DNA from: Tumebacillus_A lipolyticus
GTDB taxonomy: Bacteria; Bacillota; Bacilli; Tumebacillales; Tumebacillaceae
Assembly (NCBI RefSeq): GCF_042682745.1
Contig: NZ_JBHUIO010000005.1
Location: forward strand, 744,001-808,000
Direction of reading: 5' to 3'
Length of the DNA: 64,000 nt
A program made the position numbers and the translations under genes. Below are positions 1-8,739 of the stretch, in pieces. Numbering within the stretch: the first letter of the stretch is position 1; every line of letters begins with the position of its first letter. Under the pieces are notes generated by a model. That model was not told the origin of the DNA and did no database searches. It saw nothing but the letters and a program-made list of their open reading frames with translations.

Positions 1-175
1 CAATCCGCAAGAGAGGAAGTGTGGCCAAAGGACGATCAATAGTGAATAATTCACCATTACACTCAAATCCAACTCGAATCCTCCAGCTGTTGTGCGAGGT
101 TCTACGAACGTTTCCAAACCAATGTAGGTTCACAGTGCGTTTTGCCAAAAGTCGATCATTGATTCGAAGTTTCAC
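1..175 (-). CDS. tnsE: TnsE, target-selector protein (partial, N-terminus only)
   Basis: This open frame starts at a GTG at 175 that overlaps the tnsD stop (GTGA, 175-172) and runs without a stop to the window edge, giving 58 codons. The visible residues include a stretch like HWFGNVRRTSHNSWRIRVGF followed by LATLPLLRI. This resembles the start of Tn7 TnsE (a HLFRNSGHKEWRI-like stretch, then THLPLLSRAK). In Tn7, TnsE with TnsABC directs insertion into conjugal plasmids and replicating DNA by contacting the sliding clamp. The 4-bp overlap with tnsD implies translational coupling. The assignment rests on recalled similarity over a short segment plus gene order; the rest of the protein is outside the window. 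Confidence 0.75.
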   Translation of the reverse strand, partial: MKLRINDRLLAKRTVNLHWFGNVRRTSHNSWRIRVGFECNGELFTIDRPLATLPLLRI

Positions 176-2052
176 GGGACGTTCCTTTCCGCAACCGTAG
201 CGTCAAGCATGATATTTTGAATTTCTCTCTCGACTACAGGACTTAGAAGCGGCCTGATGGCGGCCACTCTCACGATCAGCCACTTCACTGGTTCAAGACC
301 CGCTTCTCGAATCTCTCGGGCAGCCCAATGAATACGGCGTATGTGAAATTCATCTCTGGTCTCGCTCAACTTCGCCAATGTCTTCTTGGTTTCGGGCAGT
401 TTGTCCAAGTGTTGCTCGATGAGCGAATGGTGTTGTGCTCTTCTGGCTATTCCATGCGGAGTGACTCTTACAGGAGGGGTTGCTTGCCGCAACTGTTGCG
501 CAGCCTTCTGAATCTGTTTTGCAAGCCGGAGATCCCTAGCTCCCCAGTCGATCCTTACTTTTGACTGGTTGTTGCCTATTGACTTCGGGGAGTTCTCGGC
601 AAGCCAGTTTCTGCAATTTCGATACAACCATGAGTAAAGTGCGGGCTCCGCCTTACGAAGTTGTGCGGAACCGGCATCCGGATAGCGTGCCTGCAACGCT
701 TTCCACATCTTCTGCTTTGCCTCCAGTTTGGTCCCTAATTTTGGGGGCTCTTCCGTCTCACCAGAAGCGCTAGGATGCTCGTTCTTGGAGTACTTGATCA
801 CTGTATTCGTATCCACCCCCAACTTACGAGCTGCAGCCCGAAATGAGAGCTTTTCGACATGTATTAATTCATCCAATCGTCTTTGCCATACAGGCCCAAA
901 TGACTTTATTCTTCCAATTCTGAAACGATCGGTATCAGCGTGGTCAGGCCCCCTTCGGGAGTATTGGAATCCGCAATCACAAGTGAACGTACCCATCGGT
1001 TTCCCTGTATCTGTACATCTTGTGATTTTCAGATCGCTTACTACTAACTCTTTATAGTGACACGCTGCTTGATTCAAACATGGGAAGGGACCTTCACCAA
1101 ACGGATAATAAGCAGTATCTAACTGAGAATTGATCGATTCTAACGTCTCACCCAAAAAACGGATGACCAGAAGATGCCGGATTGGATGAAAGGCTTTACG
1201 ATGTTTCCGGGTCATCGCTTTGAGCCAAGAAGACTCGCCTTCCATCTGTACCTCTGATTGAAGGAGTTGCAGACACTCGTCACCGTAAAATGACCGGAAC
1301 TGTTCTGCGAGTTTCCTTTGATACACGTAGTTCTTTCCTCTGGCTAATCCTTTCCTTTGCATCAAAACGAGATAGGTCTGACGGAGGGCTTCGCGGTCAA
1401 AAGTGAAGTTGTGCTGGATAAGTCGCTCTGCTTCTTGGGCGATCCCTAGCAGATGCTTCATGGTTTTTTGATCATAGGAAGTAATCCGGGCCAGTACTGG
1501 GCAAGTCACACGCGATGCTGCGACGTAGTGATGTGGATTACCTGGTCGAAACGGCGCGAGACTTTTGCTTAATGAAATCTGGTGCTTCTTACAGACAAGT
1601 ACTCCGGGAAGTTGATGAGGGAGATGCCAGTACATCTCCCCATAGGTTTTCAAGTCTTCCTCGGCACATATGGTGCAGTAGTGAAAGCACGTCTTTTCCT
1701 TGAAGGTGCTGGCCATAACCCCTGTAAGCATATGAAGCGAACTATCCCTAGCATCCGACCTCATGGTATTTTTGACCCGATCCCTGATTTCAGGGAATGC
1801 GAATGCCGTGTAAAATTTGAAAAAGGTATGACTGTCAATCCAATCGTCCACCGTTTTCTTAAAAAAGTGCTGGACTCTTCGGTTTAGCTCGTCAAGATTT
1901 ACTGGTAGGTCGGGAACTGCCAATTGATTGTAATATCCATAGAGATCTATCATCGTTTGTTTAGGACCGGAATTCATCGCGTACAAATGGTAACGGGCAA
2001 GCCAACTGTAAAGCAGTTCATCTGGGTACAAACGCGGGAAAAAACCAAGCAT
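172..2052 (-). CDS. tnsD: TnsD/TniQ-family target-site selector
   Basis: TnsD binds the 3' end of glmS and recruits TnsABC so the element inserts just downstream. The 626-aa protein opens with a TniQ domain (FFPRLYPDELLYSWLARY at 4-21) and has the TniQ zinc motif C126, C129, C154, H157 with a conserved WH at 142-143. A second Cys cluster (C325, C331, C346, C358, C360) precedes a helix-turn-helix around 402-420 (FRAAARKLGVDTNTVIKY). It is about 120 residues longer than Tn7 TnsD (508 aa). The start ATG at 2052 follows a GGAGGG Shine-Dalgarno. It lies 11 bp after tnsC and overlaps tnsE. The insertion right behind glmS supports TnsD rather than an RNA-guided TniQ. Confidence 0.93.
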   Translation of the reverse strand: MLGFFPRLYPDELLYSWLARYHLYAMNSGPKQTMIDLYGYYNQLAVPDLPVNLDELNRRVQHFFKKTVDDWIDSHTFFKFYTAFAFPEIRDRVKNTMRSDARDSSLHMLTGVMASTFKEKTCFHYCTICAEEDLKTYGEMYWHLPHQLPGVLVCKKHQISLSKSLAPFRPGNPHHYVAASRVTCPVLARITSYDQKTMKHLLGIAQEAERLIQHNFTFDREALRQTYLVLMQRKGLARGKNYVYQRKLAEQFRSFYGDECLQLLQSEVQMEGESSWLKAMTRKHRKAFHPIRHLLVIRFLGETLESINSQLDTAYYPFGEGPFPCLNQAACHYKELVVSDLKITRCTDTGKPMGTFTCDCGFQYSRRGPDHADTDRFRIGRIKSFGPVWQRRLDELIHVEKLSFRAAARKLGVDTNTVIKYSKNEHPSASGETEEPPKLGTKLEAKQKMWKALQARYPDAGSAQLRKAEPALYSWLYRNCRNWLAENSPKSIGNNQSKVRIDWGARDLRLAKQIQKAAQQLRQATPPVRVTPHGIARRAQHHSLIEQHLDKLPETKKTLAKLSETRDEFHIRRIHWAAREIREAGLEPVKWLIVRVAAIRPLLSPVVEREIQNIMLDATVAERNVP

Positions 2053-2063
2053 ACTTTCCCTCC

Positions 2064-3662
2064 TCAGATTGCGAACTCTTGCAGGGGTTCTCCAATAAAG
2101 CCTGACTCCTTTAAAGATTCATAAGCTGACCAACCTTGTCTTTTCCCTTTCTCGATGCATGTCGCAAGTACACTCTGCAGTCGAGACTCATTACGAGGTA
2201 CTTTTTCCCGTTGCTCTTTTTCCTCGATGTACGCCAGAGCCTGGACTACTACCTGACTTTGAGACTTTTCCCCTTTTCCTTTCAAAACGTGGAGTACAGC
2301 CTTTTCAGCTTTTTTAGGATCAATGTCAAGACCGATCAGTGCAAGTATCGCTTTTTCAGCTATTGAGGTTTCGTATGCTTGGCGCGCTTTCTCTTGTTGC
2401 TCCTTCTTCTTCTGGATCGTCGCTCGCAGATCGATTTTAGACTGGTGAACTTGAAGGCAGTCGGCAAGGCCCATCGGCATTATATCCTCGTATTTTTGAA
2501 TTTCCGACATAAGACCAGACTTTAGTGCGTTCAGCATGGGTTGAACGAGTTTCAAATCCTCGCGTGCAACTTGACGTATCAGTGCCGGAGATATTGTTTC
2601 GTGGCTATAAACGATCGAGCGACCCTGGGTCAAGGAGTACAATTTCACCGCGATGTCTACGATTCCCTGACTTTCCTCATAGATGGTTTGGGATATTTCT
2701 TCCGTCAATGGCACCCGTTCACGAGTCCATTGGTAGCGCCACATCTCTTGCATGAACATTTCCCACTCGTGATCGTTTTGCATTTGCTCCCATACCATGT
2801 CGCCTTGTCCACTTCCCCGACGTGCTTGACGAAAATCTTGTTGTAAGACTGTGCGAGCCCTCATAGTACCAATCAGCATGATCGGGATTCCTACTTCGTT
2901 AATTAAAGTCACGAAAAAGTTCATCATCTTCTCTGACCCTTTATCTTTTGCTGTCAGCAAATGCTGGATCTCGTCAATGATGAGCGCTCCAATGCAGTGT
3001 AACCGAGCTACACGCCCCATTTGAGAAACCATCGCGCTTATCGAGTTTCGTCGATGACCGTACTTCTGGTAGTAATTCGTCCCTATCAGGTCGTCAATTT
3101 TGAGAAAAAAATCCATGCAGAGGGACTTTAAGGTACCGTCATGCGGACAGTTCAGCTTCAGCCAAACGATTTGAACGCGGCTCACAGGTTCTTCATGAAG
3201 GATGCACTGTGGATACAAGGATAGTACACGCTCAACAGCGGTAGTCTTGCCGATCCCCGAAAAACCCATAAAGGTTAGACTTGAAGCAGATGATCGAACG
3301 TTAGGTGCTGGTTGGCCAGTTACTTGTTGAACTTGAGACGGGTCTAGCGGATTCCGATGTAAGTACCCAGTACGAAGTAATCGGGAAAACTTTTGCTCCA
3401 ATTCCAGGTGGCGAATAATTGGCTGAAAAAAGTGTTGTACTCGGTATAACGCATGGAATCTGATCTCTGGGGAAAGGAATCTTTCTCCTTCATCGTAAGG
3501 AGGGAAGAGGCAAAGTTTATCATATGCCTCTTCCGCCTCAAGCATTGGAGGTAAGGCCTCGATTAGTGGGTTTCCTCGGTAGTCTACCAACAGTTGGTCG
3601 TGGTAGATAGCTTTGACCAAAGGTCTTCGGTCTTCTTGCAATCGTTGATACTCCTCACTCAT
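2064..3662 (-). CDS. tnsC: TnsC, AAA+ ATPase regulator of Tn7 transposition
   Basis: TnsC couples target selectors (TnsD or TnsE) to the TnsAB transposase and mediates target immunity. The 532-aa product has a Walker A motif GFSGIGKT at 133-140 and a Walker B IIDE at 228-231, with the long N-terminal extension typical of Tn7 TnsC (555 aa) rather than the short TnsC of type V-K CASTs. The C-terminal third is rich in charged helices and should hold the TnsA/TnsB contact region. The ATG at 3662 sits inside the end of tnsB (8-bp overlap), so translation is probably coupled. No frameshift is seen. Confidence 0.93.
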   Translation of the reverse strand: MSEEYQRLQEDRRPLVKAIYHDQLLVDYRGNPLIEALPPMLEAEEAYDKLCLFPPYDEGERFLSPEIRFHALYRVQHFFQPIIRHLELEQKFSRLLRTGYLHRNPLDPSQVQQVTGQPAPNVRSSASSLTFMGFSGIGKTTAVERVLSLYPQCILHEEPVSRVQIVWLKLNCPHDGTLKSLCMDFFLKIDDLIGTNYYQKYGHRRNSISAMVSQMGRVARLHCIGALIIDEIQHLLTAKDKGSEKMMNFFVTLINEVGIPIMLIGTMRARTVLQQDFRQARRGSGQGDMVWEQMQNDHEWEMFMQEMWRYQWTRERVPLTEEISQTIYEESQGIVDIAVKLYSLTQGRSIVYSHETISPALIRQVAREDLKLVQPMLNALKSGLMSEIQKYEDIMPMGLADCLQVHQSKIDLRATIQKKKEQQEKARQAYETSIAEKAILALIGLDIDPKKAEKAVLHVLKGKGEKSQSQVVVQALAYIEEKEQREKVPRNESRLQSVLATCIEKGKRQGWSAYESLKESGFIGEPLQEFAI

Positions 3663-5793
3663 TCTCTTTCTGCTCCCTCCTTTTTTTCAGGAAGTCTTTG
3701 ATTGAAGGACGACTATAATCTTCCTCTTGTTTAGGAACTAAAGGGATCACTTCTGCAGGCTTTTCTATTTTGGGTGTGAGGATGAACGCTTCCTCCTGTC
3801 GCCTTTGTTCTCGCTCAAATCGTCGGTTATCCTTAATCCTTTTGGTCTTTTGCGCTGCACTGATGGAATGTGTCTGCTTCTTGCCAACTGTTTTGACGGC
3901 CGTTTTCACGATCTCCTCAACCTCAGCGGCAAAATCAACCTTTGCCTGCAACTGATCGTAATCTGAATCTCGTTTCATATGTTTCTCGTACTCTAGTAAA
4001 TATAGAACCTCGTCCAATGTTTTGTTCTCATATCGTTCTTCGTGAGAAAGCAGGTGACATGGTTCAAAATCACCTGTTGCCTCATCCCAGATGTAGATTG
4101 CAGACATATTGCGTGGGTCAAATGCAACTTTTACTTTCCAACTCCCCTTTTGACGAGCCTTTGGAAACCACCCTTCTCGCAATGCCCGGTCGCATCCGTA
4201 CATCATCTGCTTAAACTTGATCCCTTTGTACGTGACCGTTGCATTCTCTTGAGGCAGGAGATGCAAACGAACAAGCTTTTCTGAGGTGGATCTCAATTTA
4301 CCCGATCGATTCGCAATACCCCAGTTCCAAAGTTGAAGTGGAATTGGAGCGACCTCATCAAGGATCATGTCCTCATCACGTTTGTAGCCCTCCAGATAAT
4401 GAGTGGTGTTATACATGATAATTTGCTTGATCATGATCTGAGTGAATTGCTCAAGTGTCAGCTTGGCTTTGAGTCGGTAATCATCTGCCCCACGCTCCCG
4501 AAAGTCCTTCTCCACGTAACCGGGGAGAAAGCGTTTAACCCTTGTTTGCAAGAGATCAAACTGTTTTTCGACAACGCCCTTCCAGTCGGCTCGATAGGGG
4601 GCAGCATTTTCTACTTCAAGGTGAAATGCATTTACGAGACGGTCTACATCGTATCCTTCGAGTTCCCCGCGGTCGGCCAGCAAAACTTCTGGAAGATGCT
4701 CACAGGGCCAAGCAGATTTAGGAATGTCGATCCCAAACTGTGCACAATAGGCTACCTTGTCCGATGCCGTGTTTGCCAATGCCATCATGGCTCCCATCCA
4801 AGAAGGGCCCTCCAGCCCAATGTACATCCCAACGATCATCCTGCTGAATACATCAACCACCACGTACATGACAGGTCTTCCAACTATCCAGTCGGGATTG
4901 TATCGGCTGATGAGGTACACATCCGCCACGGTCGCATCGATCTGAAACCGAGATCCAGGCCCATGTACACCGGTTAGAGAAGAGCCCAACACGGCACGGT
5001 GATCCTTTTCATACTTGATACGACCTTCTCTCGCCATCTGGGTTTCCTGAACTCCGTACTCTTTGTTGTACCAATACTTGAACTGGCCGAATGTGGGAAG
5101 TTTTTCTTCGTCTACGAGCACAACCTTTTTCACACCATTTTGCTCATAATAGTCCTCCGCGTAAAACTCCTTGATCATCATCTGATAAGCTGAAGTTAGA
5201 TTGTTCTTCTGCGTGGTAAGGTAATATTTCTCAAGTGCAATTCGGAAGATTTTCTTTGTTGCCTCGTCTACGTTGATCCCTTCTACTCCATAAACAGGAG
5301 GACGCCCCCGTTTTGCTGTTCCAGCAGCTCGCTCCTTTCCTCTTGCACCACTTTTGTGGTAATCCGGGAGTAAGGCATTTGGAGTCATCCCACGTTGCCA
5401 ATACCTTCGTAGATTTTTGTAGACGGTAGGTCTAGTTGAACCGAATTTCTTTAAGACATGATGAACGAGTTCGCCGCGCTTTTCCCTTTCATAGATATCT
5501 GGTTCCTGATTGACTAGCTCTCGAATTATTTCCCAAGCCTTGTCCCTTTTTTGTTCATGTGCTTCAGGAACATCGTCATGAAGATATGGTAAAAATGAGT
5601 CCTCCTTGGTTTTCACATACTCCCCCTGCAAGATTTCGTCAGTTAGTTCCTCTACCTTGCGAAGGAAAGGGATTGCAGTGTTATTCTCAACATCTATCAA
5701 GTAACAGATCTTGTTATCAGGATCGATCCAAAGGACGCGGAAATGACGACCTTCCTGCTCCTCTCGAAGCAAGTCGTTGATCGAAAGGATCAT
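3655..5793 (-). CDS. tnsB: TnsB, DDE transposase subunit
   Basis: TnsB binds the element ends and does 3'-strand cleavage and joining. With the ATG at 5793 (overlapping the tnsA stop as ATGA) the protein has 712 aa; a GTG at 5802 would add three residues. The rve-type catalytic triad is D286 (QIDATVAD), D374 (LLADRGE) and E409 (KGVVEKQF). Its spacings of 88 and 35 residues are identical to those in Tn7 TnsB (D273, D361, E396). N-terminal helix-turn-helix segments (around TRPTVYKNLRRYWQRG, 120-135) fit end binding. The basic C-terminal tail fits TnsC contact. The catalytic residues are intact, so the transposase is predicted active. Confidence 0.95.
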   Translation of the reverse strand: MILSINDLLREEQEGRHFRVLWIDPDNKICYLIDVENNTAIPFLRKVEELTDEILQGEYVKTKEDSFLPYLHDDVPEAHEQKRDKAWEIIRELVNQEPDIYEREKRGELVHHVLKKFGSTRPTVYKNLRRYWQRGMTPNALLPDYHKSGARGKERAAGTAKRGRPPVYGVEGINVDEATKKIFRIALEKYYLTTQKNNLTSAYQMMIKEFYAEDYYEQNGVKKVVLVDEEKLPTFGQFKYWYNKEYGVQETQMAREGRIKYEKDHRAVLGSSLTGVHGPGSRFQIDATVADVYLISRYNPDWIVGRPVMYVVVDVFSRMIVGMYIGLEGPSWMGAMMALANTASDKVAYCAQFGIDIPKSAWPCEHLPEVLLADRGELEGYDVDRLVNAFHLEVENAAPYRADWKGVVEKQFDLLQTRVKRFLPGYVEKDFRERGADDYRLKAKLTLEQFTQIMIKQIIMYNTTHYLEGYKRDEDMILDEVAPIPLQLWNWGIANRSGKLRSTSEKLVRLHLLPQENATVTYKGIKFKQMMYGCDRALREGWFPKARQKGSWKVKVAFDPRNMSAIYIWDEATGDFEPCHLLSHEERYENKTLDEVLYLLEYEKHMKRDSDYDQLQAKVDFAAEVEEIVKTAVKTVGKKQTHSISAAQKTKRIKDNRRFEREQRRQEEAFILTPKIEKPAEVIPLVPKQEEDYSRPSIKDFLKKRREQKENE

Positions 5794-6611
5794 GTTGCCC
5801 ACCGCCTCATTTCCTCGTTATTGTAGGAAAGCTTAATTTCCTCAAGTTTCATCCGTTTACTGAATGAACGAGTCATATCGAATGAAACATATTTGGCCGC
5901 TATCAGATGCTTGAAGCACAACAGAGCACCGCCAGGGTCTAAAAAGTTCCTGTGCTCAAATTGTCGAAAGGCTTCTGACAAGGATTCTTCCTCAGAAACG
6001 ATCAAATATTGCAAAAGTTCCATCGATACTTGTCGGGTCTCCTCATCAACCATAAGATATCCATGAACAAACTGTAGATTTCGGCATACCTCTCGTGGAA
6101 TTTCTTTCTCGGTCACGATCTGCCAATGGACATTTTTCTGAGTCCAGTACTCTCGTTCGATTTCAAACTTTTCGATGGTACGCTTGTTTTCAAGCTCCTC
6201 ACTTCGTTTGACCGTCCTGGCTATGTACATGACTTCCTTTTCACGCCGAACTGTTACCAAGAAGTCCGTCGTCATGACGATAGGAGTCTGTGTAGCAATG
6301 TCCATCGGGTGGCGATAACCAAGTTCTTCGGCGATTTGTAAGGTCCGCTCCCGATCCAATGGATATTGCTCGCGTATATCTATCACGTGATCGCTCCAGT
6401 CAAGCAAATAGAGGTAGTTCCGTTCCAAATCGGAAAGCACATGATGTATACGTCCGGTCTTATTTCCCTTTTGACGTGTACTCAGCCCTCTCGACGGGAC
6501 GTCATGGATGGTGAGCCAAGGTTGATAGTTCGCGCCCTCTCCTTGACCTCTGCCTTCCTTCAGAAATTTGGCAATTTTATCTTCAGTCCATGATAGTGAT
6601 CGTTTCGCCAC
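5790..6611 (-). CDS. tnsA: TnsA, endonuclease-like transposase subunit
   Basis: TnsA cuts the 5' strands, making Tn7 a cut-and-paste element. The 273-aa product has exactly the Tn7 TnsA length and keeps the opening GRGQG..YQPWLT and KTGRIHH stretches. The restriction-enzyme-like active site is present: E63, D116 (TTDFLV) and K135 (TVK), matching Tn7 E63, D114 and K132; the residue matching Q130 is T133. The start is a GTG at 6611 behind GGGAGGG. It is the first gene of the tns operon, 18 bp after the terminator hairpin, and overlaps tnsB. TnsA with TnsB predicts cut-and-paste movement, not cointegrate formation. Confidence 0.95.
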   Translation of the reverse strand: MAKRSLSWTEDKIAKFLKEGRGQGEGANYQPWLTIHDVPSRGLSTRQKGNKTGRIHHVLSDLERNYLYLLDWSDHVIDIREQYPLDRERTLQIAEELGYRHPMDIATQTPIVMTTDFLVTVRREKEVMYIARTVKRSEELENKRTIEKFEIEREYWTQKNVHWQIVTEKEIPREVCRNLQFVHGYLMVDEETRQVSMELLQYLIVSEEESLSEAFRQFEHRNFLDPGGALLCFKHLIAAKYVSFDMTRSFSKRMKLEEIKLSYNNEEMRRWAT

Positions 6612-6628
6612 GTAAACCCTCCCTAACT

Positions 6629-6667
6629 AAAAAAGCTGTGTGCCATGATTATCTCATGGCACACAGC
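6629..6667 (-). terminator. Rho-independent terminator between Tn7 right end and tnsA
   Basis: A perfect 14-bp stem (6635-6648 with 6654-6667), 5-nt loop and a run of six T on the minus strand (6634-6629). It should stop glmS read-through before tnsA, so tnsA needs its own promoter or leak-through. Confidence 0.85.
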
Positions 6668-6670
6668 CTA

Positions 6671-6743
6671 AGGAAAGAACTTTATTTGCTAGGAAAGAAC
6701 TTTATTTGTCAGGAAAGAACTTTATTTTCCCGAATCATCTACA
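6671..6743 (-). repeat. Tn7-like right end with three tandem TnsB-type sites
   Basis: The motif AGGAAAGAACTTTATTT (plus strand) occurs at 6671, 6691 and 6711 with an exact 20-bp period. Read on the minus strand its core AATAAAGT equals the core of the 22-bp Tn7 TnsB site. The probable terminus is TGTAGATG at 6743-6736 (minus strand), fitting the TGT start of Tn7-family ends. An alternative TGT lies 3 bp further out (6746). Confidence 0.85.
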
Positions 6744-6800
6744 ACATACTTGCTAGGAAAACCTTCCCTTACTCCACTGTCACCGATTTCGCAAGGTTGC
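6744..6800 (-). other. attTn7: glmS 3' end, spacer and predicted target duplication
   Basis: The glmS stop is at 6771-6769 and the predicted transposon end at 6743, leaving 25 nt, the same distance as Tn7 in E. coli. The last 5 bp of this spacer (6744-6748, ACATA on plus) would be the target-site duplication. The final glmS codons (NLAKSVTVE) are the conserved segment bound by TnsD. Confidence 0.7.
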
Positions 6801-8601
6801 GCGGGTTATCCACATCATTGCCGCGGACAACGGACGCGTAGTACGCGAGCAGTTGCAGCGGGATCACGGCGATCACCGGGGCGAGGAACGGGTTGACGCG
6901 CGGGATCGAGATCACCTGGTCGACCGACTTGGCGATCTCTTCATCGCCGTCGAACGCGACAGCCAGCACGAACGCGTCGCGCGCTTTGACCTCTTTGATG
7001 TTCGAGAGGGTCTTCTCGTACAGCTGCTCCTGCGTCACGACGGCGATCACCGGAATGTCTTCCACGATCAGCGCCAGCGTCCCGTGCTTCAGCTCCCCTG
7101 CCGCATACGCCTCAGCGTGCATGTAGGAGATCTCTTTCAGCTTGAGCGAGCCTTCCAGCGACACCGCATAGTCCATGCCGCGGCCGATGAAGAACGCGTG
7201 GTTCTTATCCGCCCAGTTTTTCGCGAACTTCTCGATCGCCGGCGCCGTCTGCAGCGCGTGGCTTGCCAGCTCCGGCAGCTGCTTCAGGCCGCTCAGGATG
7301 CTCGGCAGTTCAGACGCGAACGGAGTCTTGCGCTCCTGTGCCAGCCAGCCGGCAAACAGGTACAGGGCGATCAGCTGCGTGGTGTACGCTTTGGTCGAAG
7401 CGACCGAGATCTCCGGGCCTGCCCAAGTGAAGATCACATCGTCCGCTTCCCGCGCTGCCGAGGAGCCGACCACGTTGGTGATCGCAAGCACGCGCACCCC
7501 TTTTGCTTTCGCTTCGCGAAGCGCAGCCATCGTGTCTGCCGTCTCACCCGACTGGGTGATGACGACCATCAGCGTGTTTTCCGTCACGATCGGGTCACGG
7601 TAGCGATACTCGGATGCGACTTCGCAATCGACCTGGATGCGGGTCAGGCGCTCGATCGCCTGCTTGCCGACCATCCCGGCATGCCAGGAGGTGCCGCACG
7701 CCACGATGTGGATGCGGTCGATCTGCTCAGCAAACCCTGCCGGCCACTCGATCTCGTCGAAGATCACTTGATCTCCCTCTTCGGAGATGCGGCCGGTCAG
7801 CGTGTCGCGGATGGCGCGCGGTTGCTCGTTGATCTCTTTGAGCATGAAGTGATCATAGCCGCCCTTTTCGGCAGCGCTCGCCGTCCAGGTCACCTCATAG
7901 ACCTCTTTGGAAGTCGGGGTGCCTTCGATGTCGTACGTCTCGACCCGATCGGCGGTCAGCACCGCGATCTCACCATCATCGAGGATGTACACGTTGCGGG
8001 TGTACTCCAAGATCGCCGGGATGTCGGAGGCGATAAAGTTCTCGCCTTCGCCAAGGCCTACGATCAGCGGCGACTGCTTGCGCACCGCGATCAGCTTGCC
8101 CGGCTCGTGCTTGGTCATGATGCCCAGCGCGTATGCGCCGTGGATGCGCTTGGTCACCGCGATCACCGTATCGAAAAAGTCGCCCGTCCACATCTCGTCG
8201 AGCAGATGAACCACCACTTCGGTGTCCGTCTCTGACAAAAAGGTATGACCTTTCGCGATCAGCTCTTCGCGCAGTTGCAGATAGTTTTCGATGATGCCGT
8301 TGTGCACGAGCGTAAAGTTGCCCTCGTTGTCCTGATGCGGATGCGCGTTCTCATCAGACGGACGACCGTGTGTCGCCCAGCGGGTGTGACCGATCCCTTG
8401 CGAGCCTTCGAGACGATCCGGTCCGTCGACCAGCTCTGCCAACATCGCCAGACGGCCTGCCGATTTTTTCAGCGTGACCGAGCCTTCCGCGAAGACGGCG
8501 ATCCCCGCCGAATCATAGCCGCGGTATTCCAGCTTGGAAAGTCCATGCAACAGTACGTCTTGCGCTTGCTTTGTTCCGATGTAACCCACGATTCCACACA
8601 T
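6769..8601 (-). CDS. glmS: Glutamine--fructose-6-phosphate aminotransferase (isomerizing)
   Basis: GlmS makes glucosamine-6-phosphate from fructose-6-phosphate and glutamine, the entry step to peptidoglycan and UDP-GlcNAc. The 610-aa protein has the class II glutaminase N-terminus with catalytic Cys2 (MCGIVGYIG), the HTRWATHG loop and two SIS sugar-isomerase domains (STKAYTTQ, then the C-terminal NPRNLAKSVTVE). The ATG at 8601 follows GAGGAGG. It is preceded by a glmS ribozyme and is the last gene of the cdaA-cdaR-glmM-glmS series. The Tn7 element enters downstream without altering the coding sequence. Confidence 0.98.
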   Translation of the reverse strand: MCGIVGYIGTKQAQDVLLHGLSKLEYRGYDSAGIAVFAEGSVTLKKSAGRLAMLAELVDGPDRLEGSQGIGHTRWATHGRPSDENAHPHQDNEGNFTLVHNGIIENYLQLREELIAKGHTFLSETDTEVVVHLLDEMWTGDFFDTVIAVTKRIHGAYALGIMTKHEPGKLIAVRKQSPLIVGLGEGENFIASDIPAILEYTRNVYILDDGEIAVLTADRVETYDIEGTPTSKEVYEVTWTASAAEKGGYDHFMLKEINEQPRAIRDTLTGRISEEGDQVIFDEIEWPAGFAEQIDRIHIVACGTSWHAGMVGKQAIERLTRIQVDCEVASEYRYRDPIVTENTLMVVITQSGETADTMAALREAKAKGVRVLAITNVVGSSAAREADDVIFTWAGPEISVASTKAYTTQLIALYLFAGWLAQERKTPFASELPSILSGLKQLPELASHALQTAPAIEKFAKNWADKNHAFFIGRGMDYAVSLEGSLKLKEISYMHAEAYAAGELKHGTLALIVEDIPVIAVVTQEQLYEKTLSNIKEVKARDAFVLAVAFDGDEEIAKSVDQVISIPRVNPFLAPVIAVIPLQLLAYYASVVRGNDVDNPRNLAKSVTVE

Positions 8602-8739
8602 GTTGAGTAATCCTCCTCAGTTGTCGGAGCAACCTGTTTCAGACAGCAGAAAAACAGGCTCATGAAAACGGTTCATAAGCGTTTTGAAAACAGGTTGTCC
8701 TGTCGAATGTATTGATCTCTTGGTTAGCCAAAGCGCTCC

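Larger units (their letters stand above)
1..6743 (-). mobile_element. Tn7-like transposon, right-end portion (left part outside window)
   Basis: All five Tn7 core genes lie in canonical order reading away from the glmS stop: tnsA, tnsB, tnsC, tnsD and the first 58 codons of tnsE. The right end carries tandem TnsB-type sites, and the probable terminal TGT starts at 6743 (minus strand), 25 nt after the glmS stop, as in E. coli Tn7. The region is visibly more A+T-rich than the flanking chromosome, consistent with horizontal acquisition. The left end and cargo are beyond position 1. Insertion downstream of glmS by TnsD targeting is established for Tn7; applying it here is inference from synteny. 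Confidence 0.93.

Noticed and set aside
1..6743. CRISPR-associated transposon (CAST)
   Set aside because: No cas genes or repeats are visible in the window, and a full TnsD plus TnsE and glmS location fit classical Tn7. The unseen left part could still carry cargo with Cas genes.
6853..8235. Long plus-strand frames opposite GC-rich minus-strand genes (also 13105-14193, 21054-22217, 31564-32919, 40003-41571)
   Set aside because: They are shadows: Arg/Asp/His-rich translations without homology motifs lying antisense to coding frames with conserved active sites.
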